From Mariniphaga sp. (lineage in GTDB: Bacteria; Bacteroidota; Bacteroidia; Bacteroidales; Prolixibacteraceae), in contig JAHYIT010000026.1 of NCBI GenBank assembly GCA_019429205.1, forward strand, positions 1 to 45,927: a stretch of 45,927 nucleotides of DNA, given 5' to 3'. Numbering within the stretch: the stretch's first letter is position 1; each line of letters starts with the position of its first letter. The notes under the pieces were generated by a model that had not been told where the DNA came from, searched no databases, and saw only the letters and a list, made by a program, of their open reading frames with translations. Below are positions 33,423 through 43,802 of the stretch, in pieces. Both the position numbers and the translations under genes were made by a program.

Positions 33423-34055
33423 TTAAGACAATATCAACCGATTTGTGCCTAATTTATAATCACTTTTGAAAAGCGTTTCTTTAATAAGTTCAAAATGATT
33501 CGGATTTTTCACAAAATCAATTTGATTTACATCTATAATGAGAATTGGAAATGAGACAATTCCTTTAAAATAACTGAAATATCCCGCACTAATTTTTTCC
33601 AGGTAACCAGACGAAATATCCTTCTCATAATCCCGTCCCCTGTTTTTTATGTTTTCGAGCAGTTTTGAGGTATCTGCATGTAAAAAAACATATAAATCAG
33701 GTTTTGGAATGTTATCGGCAACCATTTTGAAAATTTGACTGAAAAGACGGTACTCATCTGTTTTTAGCGTATTTTGAGCAAAAATAGCCGTTTTTGCAAA
33801 ATAATAATCAGCAATTGACAGCGGGTGAAAAAGATCGAGGTTCAAAACTTCTTTTTTTAACTGGTTGTACCTGTCGGCTAAAAAAGAGAGTTCGAGTGAA
33901 AAAGAATACCGCTCCTGGTCTTTATAGAATTTGGGCAAAAACGGATTGTCGTCAAACTGTTCCAGGATGAGTTTGGCATTTAAATCATTAGCCAGCATTT
34001 TTGCAAGAGTTGTTTTTCCAGATCCAATGTTTCCTTCAATAACTAAATACTTCAT
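33423..34055 (-). CDS. Deoxynucleoside kinase
   Basis: A 210-residue P-loop kinase of the dCK/dGK family. It starts at MKYLVIEGNIGSGKTTLAKM (Walker A), continues with the base-specific FLADRYNQLKK (the DR-type motif), and has the Arg-rich lid ENIKNRGRDYEKDISSGYLE. It phosphorylates deoxynucleosides in the salvage pathway. The ATG at 34055 is chosen over 34124, because the latter would overlap the upstream membrane-protein gene and adds 23 residues before the P-loop start. It is 17 bases downstream of that gene. Confidence 0.9.
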   Translation of the reverse strand: MKYLVIEGNIGSGKTTLAKMLANDLNAKLILEQFDDNPFLPKFYKDQERYSFSLELSFLADRYNQLKKEVLNLDLFHPLSIADYYFAKTAIFAQNTLKTDEYRLFSQIFKMVADNIPKPDLYVFLHADTSKLLENIKNRGRDYEKDISSGYLEKISAGYFSYFKGIVSFPILIIDVNQIDFVKNPNHFELIKETLFKSDYKLGTNRLILS

Positions 34056-34072
34056 AAGCAGCCTGTAAAATT

Positions 34073-34555
34073 TTACATGAGTTTCTTGTGTAATCTGACC
34101 TTTGCATCCTTTCTGATACCCCAAACATAGCCGGCAAATAAACCGGCAACAAATCCCAAAGTAAGCATCATCCAGTCCCAGGCAGGGAAAATTATCATTA
34201 ACAGGTATCCCAGCAAAAGTCCGGCTACCATTCCAAAAAACGAAAGCAAATAAGTAAAATAAAACGGGGGGAAAAAACCATGTACTTTTTGCATATGGGT
34301 GGACAACCTGCTTATTATGCGGTCGTATTCCCTGCGCGATTTTCCCGGAACCTGGATGGCTTCGTTAATTTTTCCGTTGATTTCGGCAATGTTCAGTTTT
34401 TCTTTCTCGCAGGCCGGGCAACTTTTCGACAAATGACCTACCCTTTCAATATTTCGTTTGAATTCCTCAATTCTGAAAAACCTTAAATCGCGCTGTTTTA
34501 TTCCTTGCAGACTTTCATCAAGCTGCGAAATTAGCTGTTTTGACCAATCATCCAT
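34073..34555 (-). CDS. Small membrane protein with CxxC motif
   Basis: A 160-residue protein. The N-terminal about 100 residues are polar and helical and include CPACEKEKLN, which could be a metal or redox site together with no other Cys. Two hydrophobic segments follow (FTYLLSFFGMVAGLLLGYLL and MMLTLGFVAGLFAGYVWGI) before a basic tail (KVRLHKKLM). I do not recognise the family. It lies upstream of the deoxynucleoside kinase on the same strand and may share its transcript. Confidence 0.65.
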   Translation of the reverse strand: MDDWSKQLISQLDESLQGIKQRDLRFFRIEEFKRNIERVGHLSKSCPACEKEKLNIAEINGKINEAIQVPGKSRREYDRIISRLSTHMQKVHGFFPPFYFTYLLSFFGMVAGLLLGYLLMIIFPAWDWMMLTLGFVAGLFAGYVWGIRKDAKVRLHKKLM

Positions 34556-34588
34556 TTCTCAAATATTTTCGACTTAAAAATAGCAAAT

Positions 34589-34619
34589 AAAAAAAAGCCG
34601 CCCAATGAATGAACGGCTT
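34589..34619 (-). terminator. Terminator of pnp
   Basis: On the minus strand, AAGCCG (34619-34614) pairs with CGGCTT (34600-34595) around a 13-base loop. A T run follows at 34594-34589. It lies 29 bases after the pnp stop. Confidence 0.75.
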
Positions 34620-34647
34620 CTGTAAAAAAAAAAATATATCGTATAAA

Positions 34648-36945
34648 TTAATTATCGCGGCGTGGCCTTTGATAATCTCTTCGGTCGCTGTCACGGCGAT
34701 CATTGTCACGGCGGTTAAAATCCCTGCGGTCTCCTCCTCCACGTCGGTTATCATCCCGGCGGCCTCCATCTCTATGGGGTGGCCTGTCGCCACGAGGCGG
34801 ACGTTCTACATAACCTTCAGGTTTTGGAAGTAAAGCTTTTCGTGACAATTTAAGCTTACCGGTTTTTTCATCCACTCCAATCAGTTTCACTTCAATCTCA
34901 TCGCCCTCTTTTATAAAATCTTCAGCCGATTCAACCCGCTCCCATGCCATTTCTGAAACGTGCAGCAGGCCGTCTTTTCCCGGAATAACTTCAACAAAAG
35001 CGCCAAAAGAAACGACCGACTTTACTTTGCCTTTATACACCTCTCCCACTTCAGGAACAGCAATAATGGTTTTAATCCGTTTTTTGGCAGCTTCAATGGC
35101 ATCAATTCCGGCACCCGAAATTTCAACCATCCCTATGTCACCAACCTCTTCGATAGCAATCACGGTTTCGGTTTCCTGCTGAATAGCCTGAATAATTTTC
35201 CCGCCAGGACCAATGATTGCACCAATCATATCTTTTGGAATTTCAATCACTTCAATGCGTGGTACATTCGGTTTGAAATCTGCACGTGGTTCAGAAATCA
35301 CTTCCATCATTTTATTCAGAATGTGCAACCGGCCTTCTTTTGCCTGCAATAAGGCTTGCGAAAGAACCTCGTATGGAAGTCCGTCCACTTTTATATCCAT
35401 TTGAGTAGCTGTAATTCCGTTTACCGTTCCGGCTACTTTAAAATCCATGTCGCCCAGGTGGTCTTCATCGCCCAGAATATCAGAAAGTATGGCGTATTTG
35501 TCAGAACCTTTATCGGTAATCAATCCCATAGCAATTCCCGACACCGGCCTTTTTATTTTCATGGCCGAATCCATCATGGCCATTGTTCCGGCACAAACCG
35601 TTGCCATGGATGACGATCCGTTCGATTCAAGAATGTCGGATACAATACGTACCATGTACGGAAAATCCTCTGGAATCATTCGTTTCAATGCGCGGTGGGC
35701 CAGGTTTCCGTGGCCCACTTCCCGACGGCTAAGTCCTCTTGGAGTGCGCGGTTCGCCTACACAGAAGGGAGGAAAATTGTAATGCAGCAGGAATTTTTCT
35801 TTTCCCTGAACCGTTACATTATCGATGATTTTTTCATCCATTTTGGTTCCCAGTGTAACTGAGGTCAGCGACTGGGTCTCACCCCTGGTGAACAAAGCTG
35901 AACCATGAGAACCGGGCAGGTAATCCACCTCTCCCCAGATTGGCCTGATCTCGTCTGTTTTACGGCCATCGAGCCTGATTTTATCGTCAAGGATCATGCG
36001 GCGCATGGCTTCTTTTTCCACATCGTGGAAATATCTTTTTATCAGCTTTTCATGCAATTCAATGTCAATCTCTTCATTTTCGGCATTAGTTTCCTTGTAG
36101 GCTTCAATGTATTCATCGCGAATTGTTTTAAAACCGTCCGTCCGTTCCTGTTTGCTGGTTTGCTGTTTGGCCAGGTCATAACATTTATCGTATAACTCAG
36201 CTTTTACCTTTTCACGCAATGCTTCATCGTTGGTTTCGTGGCTGTATTCGCGTTTAACAACACCCAGTTCAGCCGCAAGTTCTTCCTGAACTTTGCAGTG
36301 TTTTTTAATCTCTTGATGTGCAAATTTAATGGCCTCCAGCATATCCTCTTCAGAAACTTCGTTCATTTCACCTTCCACCATCATGATGTTGTCATACGAA
36401 GCGCCAACCACCATTTCGATGTCGGCTTCCTTCAACTGCGAATAGGTAGGATTGATAATGAATTCGCCATTCACACGCGCCACCCTCACTTCAGAAATTG
36501 GCGTTTCAAAAGGAACATCAGACACTGCAATGGCAGCCGAGGCTGCAAGTCCCGTCAGTGCATCGGGCAGGTCTTCTTTGCTTGCTGAAATTAAAGTGAG
36601 CATTAATGCTGTTTCCGCGTGATAGTCTTCGGGAAAAAGCGGACGCAGTGCACGGTCAACAATTCTTGCAGTTAAAATTTCTTCATCAGACGGACGCCCT
36701 TCGCGTTTCAAAAATCCGCCGGGGAAACGCCCCGCTGCTGAAAATTTTTCGCGGTAATCAACTGTAAGTGGCATAAAATCCACATCTTCTTTTGCCTCTT
36801 TTGCTGAAACGACTGTTGCCAGCATCATGGTTTCACCCATGCGAACCACCACCGACCCGTCGGCCTGTTTGGCCAGTTTACCGGTTTCTATGGTAATCGT
36901 CCTGCCATCGGCAAGTTCGATTGTTTTTGTTGTTGCGTTTACCAT
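34648..36945 (-). CDS. pnp: Polynucleotide phosphorylase
   Basis: A 765-residue PNPase, the phosphorolytic 3'-5' exoribonuclease of the RNA degradosome. It has two RNase PH domains: the first with [20 protein letters not shown], the second with [18 protein letters not shown]. Then come KH ([20 protein letters not shown]) and S1 ([20 protein letters not shown]) domains. The final about 50 residues are a low-complexity Arg/Asp/Gly tail with repeated DRRD units, probably a disordered RNA- or partner-binding tail. The ATG at 36945 is chosen over 36966. The gene follows rpsO on the same strand, the classic rpsO-pnp order, but a terminator between them suggests separate transcripts. Confidence 0.97.
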   Translation of the reverse strand: MVNATTKTIELADGRTITIETGKLAKQADGSVVVRMGETMMLATVVSAKEAKEDVDFMPLTVDYREKFSAAGRFPGGFLKREGRPSDEEILTARIVDRALRPLFPEDYHAETALMLTLISASKEDLPDALTGLAASAAIAVSDVPFETPISEVRVARVNGEFIINPTYSQLKEADIEMVVGASYDNIMMVEGEMNEVSEEDMLEAIKFAHQEIKKHCKVQEELAAELGVVKREYSHETNDEALREKVKAELYDKCYDLAKQQTSKQERTDGFKTIRDEYIEAYKETNAENEEIDIELHEKLIKRYFHDVEKEAMRRMILDDKIRLDGRKTDEIRPIWGEVDYLPGSHGSALFTRGETQSLTSVTLGTKMDEKIIDNVTVQGKEKFLLHYNFPPFCVGEPRTPRGLSRREVGHGNLAHRALKRMIPEDFPYMVRIVSDILESNGSSSMATVCAGTMAMMDSAMKIKRPVSGIAMGLITDKGSDKYAILSDILGDEDHLGDMDFKVAGTVNGITATQMDIKVDGLPYEVLSQALLQAKEGRLHILNKMMEVISEPRADFKPNVPRIEVIEIPKDMIGAIIGPGGKIIQAIQQETETVIAIEEVGDIGMVEISGAGIDAIEAAKKRIKTIIAVPEVGEVYKGKVKSVVSFGAFVEVIPGKDGLLHVSEMAWERVESAEDFIKEGDEIEVKLIGVDEKTGKLKLSRKALLPKPEGYVERPPRGDRPPHRDGGRRDDNRRGGGDRRDFNRRDNDRRDSDRRDYQRPRRDN

Positions 36946-37008
36946 AATTTTTTTCAATAAATTCAAAATGTTTATAAATTACAATGGGTGGTGAGGTTTT
37001 GCAATATA

Positions 37009-37040
37009 CAAAAAAGAAAGGCAACTCAAACATTGCCTTT
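37009..37040 (-). terminator. Terminator between rpsO and pnp
   Basis: On the minus strand, AAAGGCAA (37040-37033) pairs perfectly with TTGCCTTT (37024-37017). CTTTTTTG follows. It lies 11 bases after the rpsO stop. Confidence 0.85.
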
Positions 37041-37050
37041 CCATTATTTT

Positions 37051-37320
37051 TTATTTACGCAGTTTCAGTTTTTCGATGATTGCGCGATACCGTTCAATAT
37101 CTTTTTCCTTTAAATAATCGAGCAGCCTGCGCCGCTTACCAACAAGCTTAATTAGCGATCTTCGCGTACTGAAATCTTTTTTGTTGCTTTTCAGGTGTCC
37201 TGTGAGGTGGTTAATCCTGTAAGTAAACAAGGCAATTTGTCCTTCGGAACTACCTGTGTCTTTTTCGTCTTTGCCAAATTGGGCAAAAAACTCCTGTTTT
37301 TTTTCCGGTGTTAAATACAT
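37051..37320 (-). CDS. rpsO: 30S ribosomal protein S15
   Basis: An 89-residue S15. The conserved [20 protein letters not shown] and [20 protein letters not shown] segments, and [20 protein letters not shown], are all present; the length is exactly that of most bacterial S15 proteins. S15 binds the 16S rRNA central domain early in 30S assembly, and in many bacteria represses its own mRNA. A good promoter and a structured 70-base leader lie upstream. pnp follows downstream. Confidence 0.97.
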   Translation of the reverse strand: MYLTPEKKQEFFAQFGKDEKDTGSSEGQIALFTYRINHLTGHLKSNKKDFSTRRSLIKLVGKRRRLLDYLKEKDIERYRAIIEKLKLRK

Positions 37321-37345
37321 CTTTAAAATTTTTAATTATACCATG

Positions 37346-37384
37346 TTTAAGCCGCAGCATCGCGATAGATAGAAACGGCTTAAA
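37346..37384 (-). promoter_or_regulatory. Hairpin in the rpsO leader, possible S15 autoregulatory site
   Basis: On the minus strand, TTTAAGCCG (37384-37376) pairs perfectly with CGGCTTAAA (37354-37346), enclosing a 21-base loop that contains the self-complementary ATCGCGAT. It lies 25 bases before the rpsO ATG, within the leader predicted from the promoter at 37396-37426. S15 feedback on its own leader is known in several phyla. Function here is inference. Confidence 0.6.
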
Positions 37385-37395
37385 ATTACCGGGCG

Positions 37396-37426
37396 CAAAA
37401 ATAGATAAAAGAATTTGATTTTCAAA
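37396..37426 (-). promoter_or_regulatory. Promoter of rpsO
   Basis: On the minus strand, TTTG at 37426-37423 and TATTTTTG at 37403-37396 are 19 bases apart. Both boxes match the Bacteroidota consensus exactly. Transcription should start near 37391, giving a leader of about 70 bases. Confidence 0.75.
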
Positions 37427-37465
37427 CCAAAAAAATTGGCTTTGAGCATTTTAGTGAAACAACCT

Positions 37466-38344
37466 CTAAATCAATTTCAAATACGCCTCTTTAATCTCTT
37501 TATACGTTTCTTCGCTTATTCGGTAAAGCGGAGAACGCAGTTCGTTCTGAATAGTTCCCTGCATGTGCATCAACGCTTTAATACCGCCTGGATTTCCTTC
37601 TTTAAAAATAAGTTTAAAAAGGTCTATCAATTCGAAATGCAATTCCCTGGCTTCATCGTATTTTCCTTCCAGTGCCAGGTGAATTAACCTGCTGAGTTTA
37701 CCGGGAAGCGCATTGGCAATCACCGAAATTACACCTATTCCTCCAATGGAAATAATTGGCAGCGCCAGGACATCGTCGCCGGAAATAACTGAAAAATTTT
37801 CCGGTGTATATTTATTAATACGCGTAATTTGCGAAAGAATACCAGATGCCTCCTTTACGGCAACAATTTTTTCTGAAGTTTCGGCCAGGCGCACTACGGT
37901 TTCGTATTCCAAATTCACACCGGTTCGCGACGGCACGTTGTATAAAATAATAGGGACCGGCGAAACTTTTGCAATGGCCGAATAATGCCTGAACATTCCT
38001 TCCTGCGATGGTTTGTTGTAATATGGCGTAACAATAAGCAGTCCTGCTACACCATCAAAATCAAACTTTTCAATTTGTTTAATGATTTTTCGGGTATCGT
38101 TTCCGCCCATTCCCACAACAACCGGCAATCCGGATGAATGCTTTTTTATAAATTCTCCTACTTCCTTTTTTTCTTCAGCCGTCAAAGTAGCTGTTTCAGC
38201 AGTGGTTCCAAGCGCCACCAAATAATCCATGCCACCTTTAACCTGGTTATCAATTACTTTTCCCAGTGCATTAAAATCAATTTTATTTTCTTCGGTGAAA
38301 GGTGTAACTAATGCAACACCTGCACCTTTAAACGGATGATTCAT
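37466..38344 (-). CDS. dapA: 4-hydroxy-tetrahydrodipicolinate synthase
   Basis: A 292-residue class I aldolase that condenses pyruvate with aspartate semialdehyde in lysine/diaminopimelate synthesis. The LVALGTTAETATLTAEEK motif supplies the Thr pair of the catalytic relay. ILYNVPSRTGVNL contains the active-site Tyr and Arg, and VAVKEASGIL the Schiff-base Lys. The C-terminal NPGGIKALMHMQG is typical. Its ATG overlaps the stop of the DUF6913 gene by four bases, so the two are translationally coupled. Confidence 0.96.
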   Translation of the reverse strand: MNHPFKGAGVALVTPFTEENKIDFNALGKVIDNQVKGGMDYLVALGTTAETATLTAEEKKEVGEFIKKHSSGLPVVVGMGGNDTRKIIKQIEKFDFDGVAGLLIVTPYYNKPSQEGMFRHYSAIAKVSPVPIILYNVPSRTGVNLEYETVVRLAETSEKIVAVKEASGILSQITRINKYTPENFSVISGDDVLALPIISIGGIGVISVIANALPGKLSRLIHLALEGKYDEARELHFELIDLFKLIFKEGNPGGIKALMHMQGTIQNELRSPLYRISEETYKEIKEAYLKLI

Positions 38345-38865
38345 ATTAATTTGATATTATTAAGTTGCCGAATATAAAGAATTTGTTGACTGGCAAGATA
38401 CATTGCATCCTGTTTTCCTTTTATATTAATGTTGAGGTCATAAAAGTTGTTCTCTTTGGGCGACCAGCCAACCTTAAAACGAGCCTTGCTTAAAGCGGTA
38501 AGGTAATCGAGTAAAAGATTTTGCTCCAGTGCAATGTTAAGCAATAAGTCAAATTCTGTATTTAAAAAATCTTCAACAATTCCTTTTTTGGGAAAACCCA
38601 GCCAGTTGGTGTCTTTTGGTGTAATGGTATTGTTACCGGCCTCAACAGCAGGATTTTGAGCATAAACACATATATTCCGAAAAATAATCAGAGCATGTGA
38701 AAAATGTTCATGAAGAAACTGGTAAGCCTCTTTTTGCTGGGGCTGCCACAACACAGCAACTTTCCTGATGGACTCAGGATGAGGCAACTTCACATGGCGT
38801 TCAAGCGCAGTCGCCTTTTGCTGAAGTCTCCGATATGCATATTTTTCAATTAGCTTTTTTCCCAT
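38341..38865 (-). CDS. DUF6913 family protein
   Basis: A 174-residue soluble alpha/beta protein of the family found almost only in Bacteroidota. Recognisable parts are IRKVAVLWQPQQKEAYQFLH (first strand and helix), NWLGFPKKGIVEDFLNTEFD and the final LYIRQLNNIK. Its function is unknown. It precedes dapA with a four-base overlap and follows ligA after 30 bases, so all three may be one operon; conservation of this trio would point to a housekeeping role. Confidence 0.78.
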   Translation of the reverse strand: MGKKLIEKYAYRRLQQKATALERHVKLPHPESIRKVAVLWQPQQKEAYQFLHEHFSHALIIFRNICVYAQNPAVEAGNNTITPKDTNWLGFPKKGIVEDFLNTEFDLLLNIALEQNLLLDYLTALSKARFKVGWSPKENNFYDLNINIKGKQDAMYLASQQILYIRQLNNIKLI

Positions 38866-38895
38866 TATTGCAAAGGTAATGATTGTTACTAAGAA

Positions 38896-40908
<2,013 letters not shown>

Positions 40909-41073
40909 TTATATGTATTAATTTCGATCTTTATTGAATAAAAATAAAAGGTAAAAATACGGAAGATTTCTTTTTCAGTTTAAACAATTTTGGATTGAAT
41001 TTCTTTTTATTAAAAAAAGACACAAAACAAAAAGTCTTGATACTTGATACGAATAATCTTAATACTCAAAAAA

Positions 41074-41658
41074 ATGGCATTTACACTGAAAATCGGAGAA
41101 AAAGCAAAAGATTTTAACCTCCCGGCCACCGACGGGAAATCCTATTCCCTCAATAGTTTCAAGGATGCAAAATACCTGGTGGTGTTTTTCACCTGCAACC
41201 ATTGCCCGTATGTTATTGGCAGCGACGAAGTGACCCGGCAAACTGCCGAAAAGTACAAAGACAAAGGCGTGGTGTTTGTTGGCATTAACTCCAACAGCGC
41301 CAACACCTATCCGGAAGACGATTTCGACCACATGAAAAAACGGATGGAAGAACACAAATTTCCGTGGAAATATTTGCGCGACGAATCGCAGGAAGTGGCG
41401 CTGGCTTACGGGGCGCTGCGCACGCCGCATTTTTATGTGTTCGACGAAAACCGCAAACTGATTTACACCGGCCGCGGTGTTGACCATCCTCGCGACACAT
41501 CAAAAATGACGGTGAACGATCTGGATCGCGCATTGGATGAACTCACTTCCGGAAAACCGGTTTCGGTACCTTTGACCAATCCCATTGGCTGCAACGTGAA
41601 ATGGGAAGGCAAAGACAAACACTGGATGCCGGCGGAAGCTTGTGATTTGGTTTTGTAA
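41074..41658 (+). CDS. Thioredoxin-like/peroxiredoxin-type protein
   Basis: A 194-residue thioredoxin-fold protein of the AhpC/TSA-like branch. The N-terminus reads [19 protein letters not shown], and the redox site is [14 protein letters not shown], a CxxC motif in the position of the peroxiredoxin Cys. [28 protein letters not shown] follows in pieces typical of the family. There is no signal peptide. It probably reduces thiols or peroxides in the cytoplasm. The ATG at 41074 (MAFTLKIG) is chosen over 41044. Confidence 0.88.
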   Translation: MAFTLKIGEKAKDFNLPATDGKSYSLNSFKDAKYLVVFFTCNHCPYVIGSDEVTRQTAEKYKDKGVVFVGINSNSANTYPEDDFDHMKKRMEEHKFPWKYLRDESQEVALAYGALRTPHFYVFDENRKLIYTGRGVDHPRDTSKMTVNDLDRALDELTSGKPVSVPLTNPIGCNVKWEGKDKHWMPAEACDLVL

Positions 41659-41837
41659 TTTTTGCTTTGCCTTAATCCCAATCTGCGTGTAAAGTGGTAA
41701 TTTCAACCATTTCTGAACATGAATGAATAATTTGAACTACTTCAAACAAACGGATTTTTTTATTTCATGGTTGGAAGTTATTTGTTGCAAAAGGGTAATT
41801 TGTCACAAATTTCATAACTTTGATAAAAATTGGAAAA

Positions 41838-42038
41838 ATGATAGTTGAACGAATAAATAATGAAATTTTGGTGAGATTATCACCTCAAACAAATACCGCC
41901 GATTTGCAAGACATGTTAGACTATTTGAAGTATAAAGAATTAGTTTCAAAGTCTAAAGCAAAACAAAGTGATATTGATGAGTTAGCTAAAAAAGTTAATC
42001 GCTCAATGATGGAGAAAGTCAGGAGGGAGAGAGAATAA
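41838..42038 (+). CDS. Antitoxin-like protein of a PIN-type toxin-antitoxin pair
   Basis: A 66-residue protein (MIVERINNEILVRL, then helical regions) with the size, charge and position of antitoxins that precede PIN-domain toxins. The ORF is intact. It ends eight bases before the ATG of a PIN-like gene that is broken. A -7 box TAACTTTG (41815-41822, exact match) lies 15 bases upstream. The ATG at 41838 is chosen over a TTG at 41820, which lies inside that box. Confidence 0.65.
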   Translation: MIVERINNEILVRLSPQTNTADLQDMLDYLKYKELVSKSKAKQSDIDELAKKVNRSMMEKVRRERE

Positions 42039-42046
42039 ATCTTATC

Positions 42047-42298
42047 ATGAAATTTGTCATCGATACAAATATAGTATTCAGTGCAATACTTAATCCTGAT
42101 AGTCCGATTGGGCAAATAATTCTTAATGGTTCAAAGTATTTTCAGTTTTTATCTATCGGATAATTAACAAACGAGATTGACAACCATGAAGATAGAATAT
42201 TAAAAATTAGCGGATTAAGCAAGACAGATTACAAAAAAGTTTATGAATTAATAAAATTAAAAAGCAAATTAAAATCAAATAAACCTTTTAAAAGATGA
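42047..42298 (+). pseudogene. Broken PIN-domain toxin gene
   Basis: The frame starts MKFVIDTNIVFSAILNPDSP, the PIN N-terminus with its first catalytic Asp. It runs to an in-frame TAA at codon 39 (42161-42163), where a Tyr codon would fit, and then continues in the same frame (LTNEIDNHEDRILKISGLS) to a TGA at 42296-42298. PIN toxins of this type run to about 140 residues; here the last third, with the remaining acidic residues, is missing. Both nonsense and truncation make it inactive. The final TGA overlaps the ATG of the DUF1080 gene. Confidence 0.75.
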
Positions 42299-43296
42299 AA
42301 AAATTATCAGTACTGTTCCTTTCAGTTTTATTGGCAACACTTGTTGCCAGCGCCCAGAAACCAGATGGTTTTTACGGTATGTGGACCATTGAAATTGAAG
42401 GCGGCTCGGTGGGCTGGCTTCAGGTGTTTGAAAACAACGGGTTCCTTGATGCCGAACTGCTATGGCGCGGCGGAAGTGTTACACCCGTTCAAAGTGTTTT
42501 TCTGCTGGACGACGATAATCTGATGGTGCTGCGTGCCGGAGAAGTTACCCGCGAAGGCAAAGACGGCAAAGAACGAAAAATGGTGGCTCCCCACCTGTTT
42601 AAAGTCACACGCAGTGGCGACCGGATTTCAGGAGTGTCCATGCAACCGGCACGCGACGGAATGAATACAAACCAGGCCAAATTTTACGGCTGGAAACTTC
42701 CTGATGTTCCGTCCGCACCCGACCTGTCGAAAGTAAAATACGGCCAGCCGGTGAAACTGTTCAACGGAAAAGACCTTTCGGGTTGGAAACTCATTAACCC
42801 GAACCAGGCCAATGGGTTTAAGGTAGTTGACGGCGTGCTGGTTAACGACCCGGTGCAAAAAGAAGGAGAACGTATTTCTTACGGGAACATCCGCACCGAA
42901 AAGGAGTTCGAAGATTTTAACCTGACTCTGGAGGTAAATATTCCGCAGGGAAGCAACAGTGGGGTTTACCTGCGGGGTATGTACGAAATTCAGGTGCTCG
43001 ATTCTTACGGAAGAGATTTGGATTCTCATAATATGGGTGCGTTATACAGTCGCATTGCACCGTCGGTGGCTGCTGAAAAACCTGCCGGCGAGTGGCAAAC
43101 CATGGACATCACACTGTGCGACCGACATGTAACCGTAAAACTCAACGGCACAACTATAATTGACAACCAACCGGTTTACGGTCAAACCGGCGGCGCCATG
43201 AAAGCCGATGTATTTGCAGCAGGTCCCATTTATCTGCAGGGGGACCACGGTAAAGTTTCCTACCGGAATATGGTGCTCACTCCGATTGAAAAGTAA
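42295..43296 (+). CDS. Secreted DUF1080 (3-keto-disaccharide hydrolase-type) protein
   Basis: A 333-residue exported protein with a signal peptide (ending LVASAQ). A first domain of about 120 residues (GMWTIEIEGGSVGWLQVF) precedes the DUF1080 domain, a concanavalin-like jelly roll. That domain contains KLFNGKDLSGWKLI, FNLTLEVNIPQGSNSGVYLR, and YEIQVLDSYG, all family hallmarks. Members act on 3-keto-glycosides. It begins where the PIN-toxin relic ends, so its original promoter may have been altered by the insertion. A large hairpin follows 26 bases after the stop. Confidence 0.85.
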   Translation: MKKLSVLFLSVLLATLVASAQKPDGFYGMWTIEIEGGSVGWLQVFENNGFLDAELLWRGGSVTPVQSVFLLDDDNLMVLRAGEVTREGKDGKERKMVAPHLFKVTRSGDRISGVSMQPARDGMNTNQAKFYGWKLPDVPSAPDLSKVKYGQPVKLFNGKDLSGWKLINPNQANGFKVVDGVLVNDPVQKEGERISYGNIRTEKEFEDFNLTLEVNIPQGSNSGVYLRGMYEIQVLDSYGRDLDSHNMGALYSRIAPSVAAEKPAGEWQTMDITLCDRHVTVKLNGTTIIDNQPVYGQTGGAMKADVFAAGPIYLQGDHGKVSYRNMVLTPIEK

Positions 43297-43321
43297 TTAG
43301 ATTATTGTTTTTCAAATTTTT

Positions 43322-43380
43322 AAACCTTCAAGGTTTTTCGCGAAGCGATCCCTCCGGGAGAAAACCTTGAAGGTTTTTTT
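43322..43380 (+). terminator. Terminator with 16-base-pair stem and two inner mini-hairpins
   Basis: AAACCTTCAAGGTTTT (43322-43337) pairs perfectly with AAAACCTTGAAGGTTT (43361-43376), and the T run continues to 43380. The 23-base loop can fold further: TCGC-GAA-GCGA (43338-43348) and CCC-TCC-GGG (43350-43358). The outer arm (ACCTTGAAGGT) is itself palindromic and resembles dispersed intergenic repeats of Bacteroidota. Confidence 0.8.
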
Positions 43381-43802
43381 GTGTGTACTGCAAATTCCTC
43401 GTTTTAAGTCGCAATGCAAATCATATCCTCTTTTTCACCGGCGCTTCAGCCCGGTGGTTGGTTTTCTCGGCGTCTTTCCCGGCTTTAGCATTTAATCCCT
43501 CCAACGGCCCAACGGTTTGTGTTTGGCCCTGTTTTTCTTTGATCCTGAAACCCGGAAAATAAGGGAATAAGGTCGGGGCTGTTGGGTGTACTGCCTGCCA
43601 CTAAGGTTTGACAGAAAAAAAATAAGGTTATTCACAGATTTTTAAAAAAGAGATTCCAGACTGGTTTTATTATAGATTTTCACTTGAAATCAGCAGAGTT
43701 TTTTATTTCGGGGATAAAATTTCCTTGAAAGTTTAATTTTCCCTGCTTTCCCATTTCCCAAAACTTTCCGTATTTTCGAAATATTGAAAATGAGTTGTAA
43801 AA
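43381..43802. other. Gap of 420 bases with a GC-rich structured stretch, no clear gene
   Basis: No start-bearing ORF is convincing. Between about 43421 and 43600, base composition rises and structure appears: CACCGG (43436-43441) pairs with CCGGTG (43451-43456) around an inner GC-TTCA-GC, and CCAACGGCCCAACGG at 43501-43515 contains a direct repeat. The minus strand is open without a stop for about 59 codons ending at 43421 (read LNAKAGKDAEKTNHRAEAPV near its end), but it lacks an ATG. From 43620 to 43800 the sequence is AT-rich and holds the promoter of the amidohydrolase gene. Confidence 0.5.
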
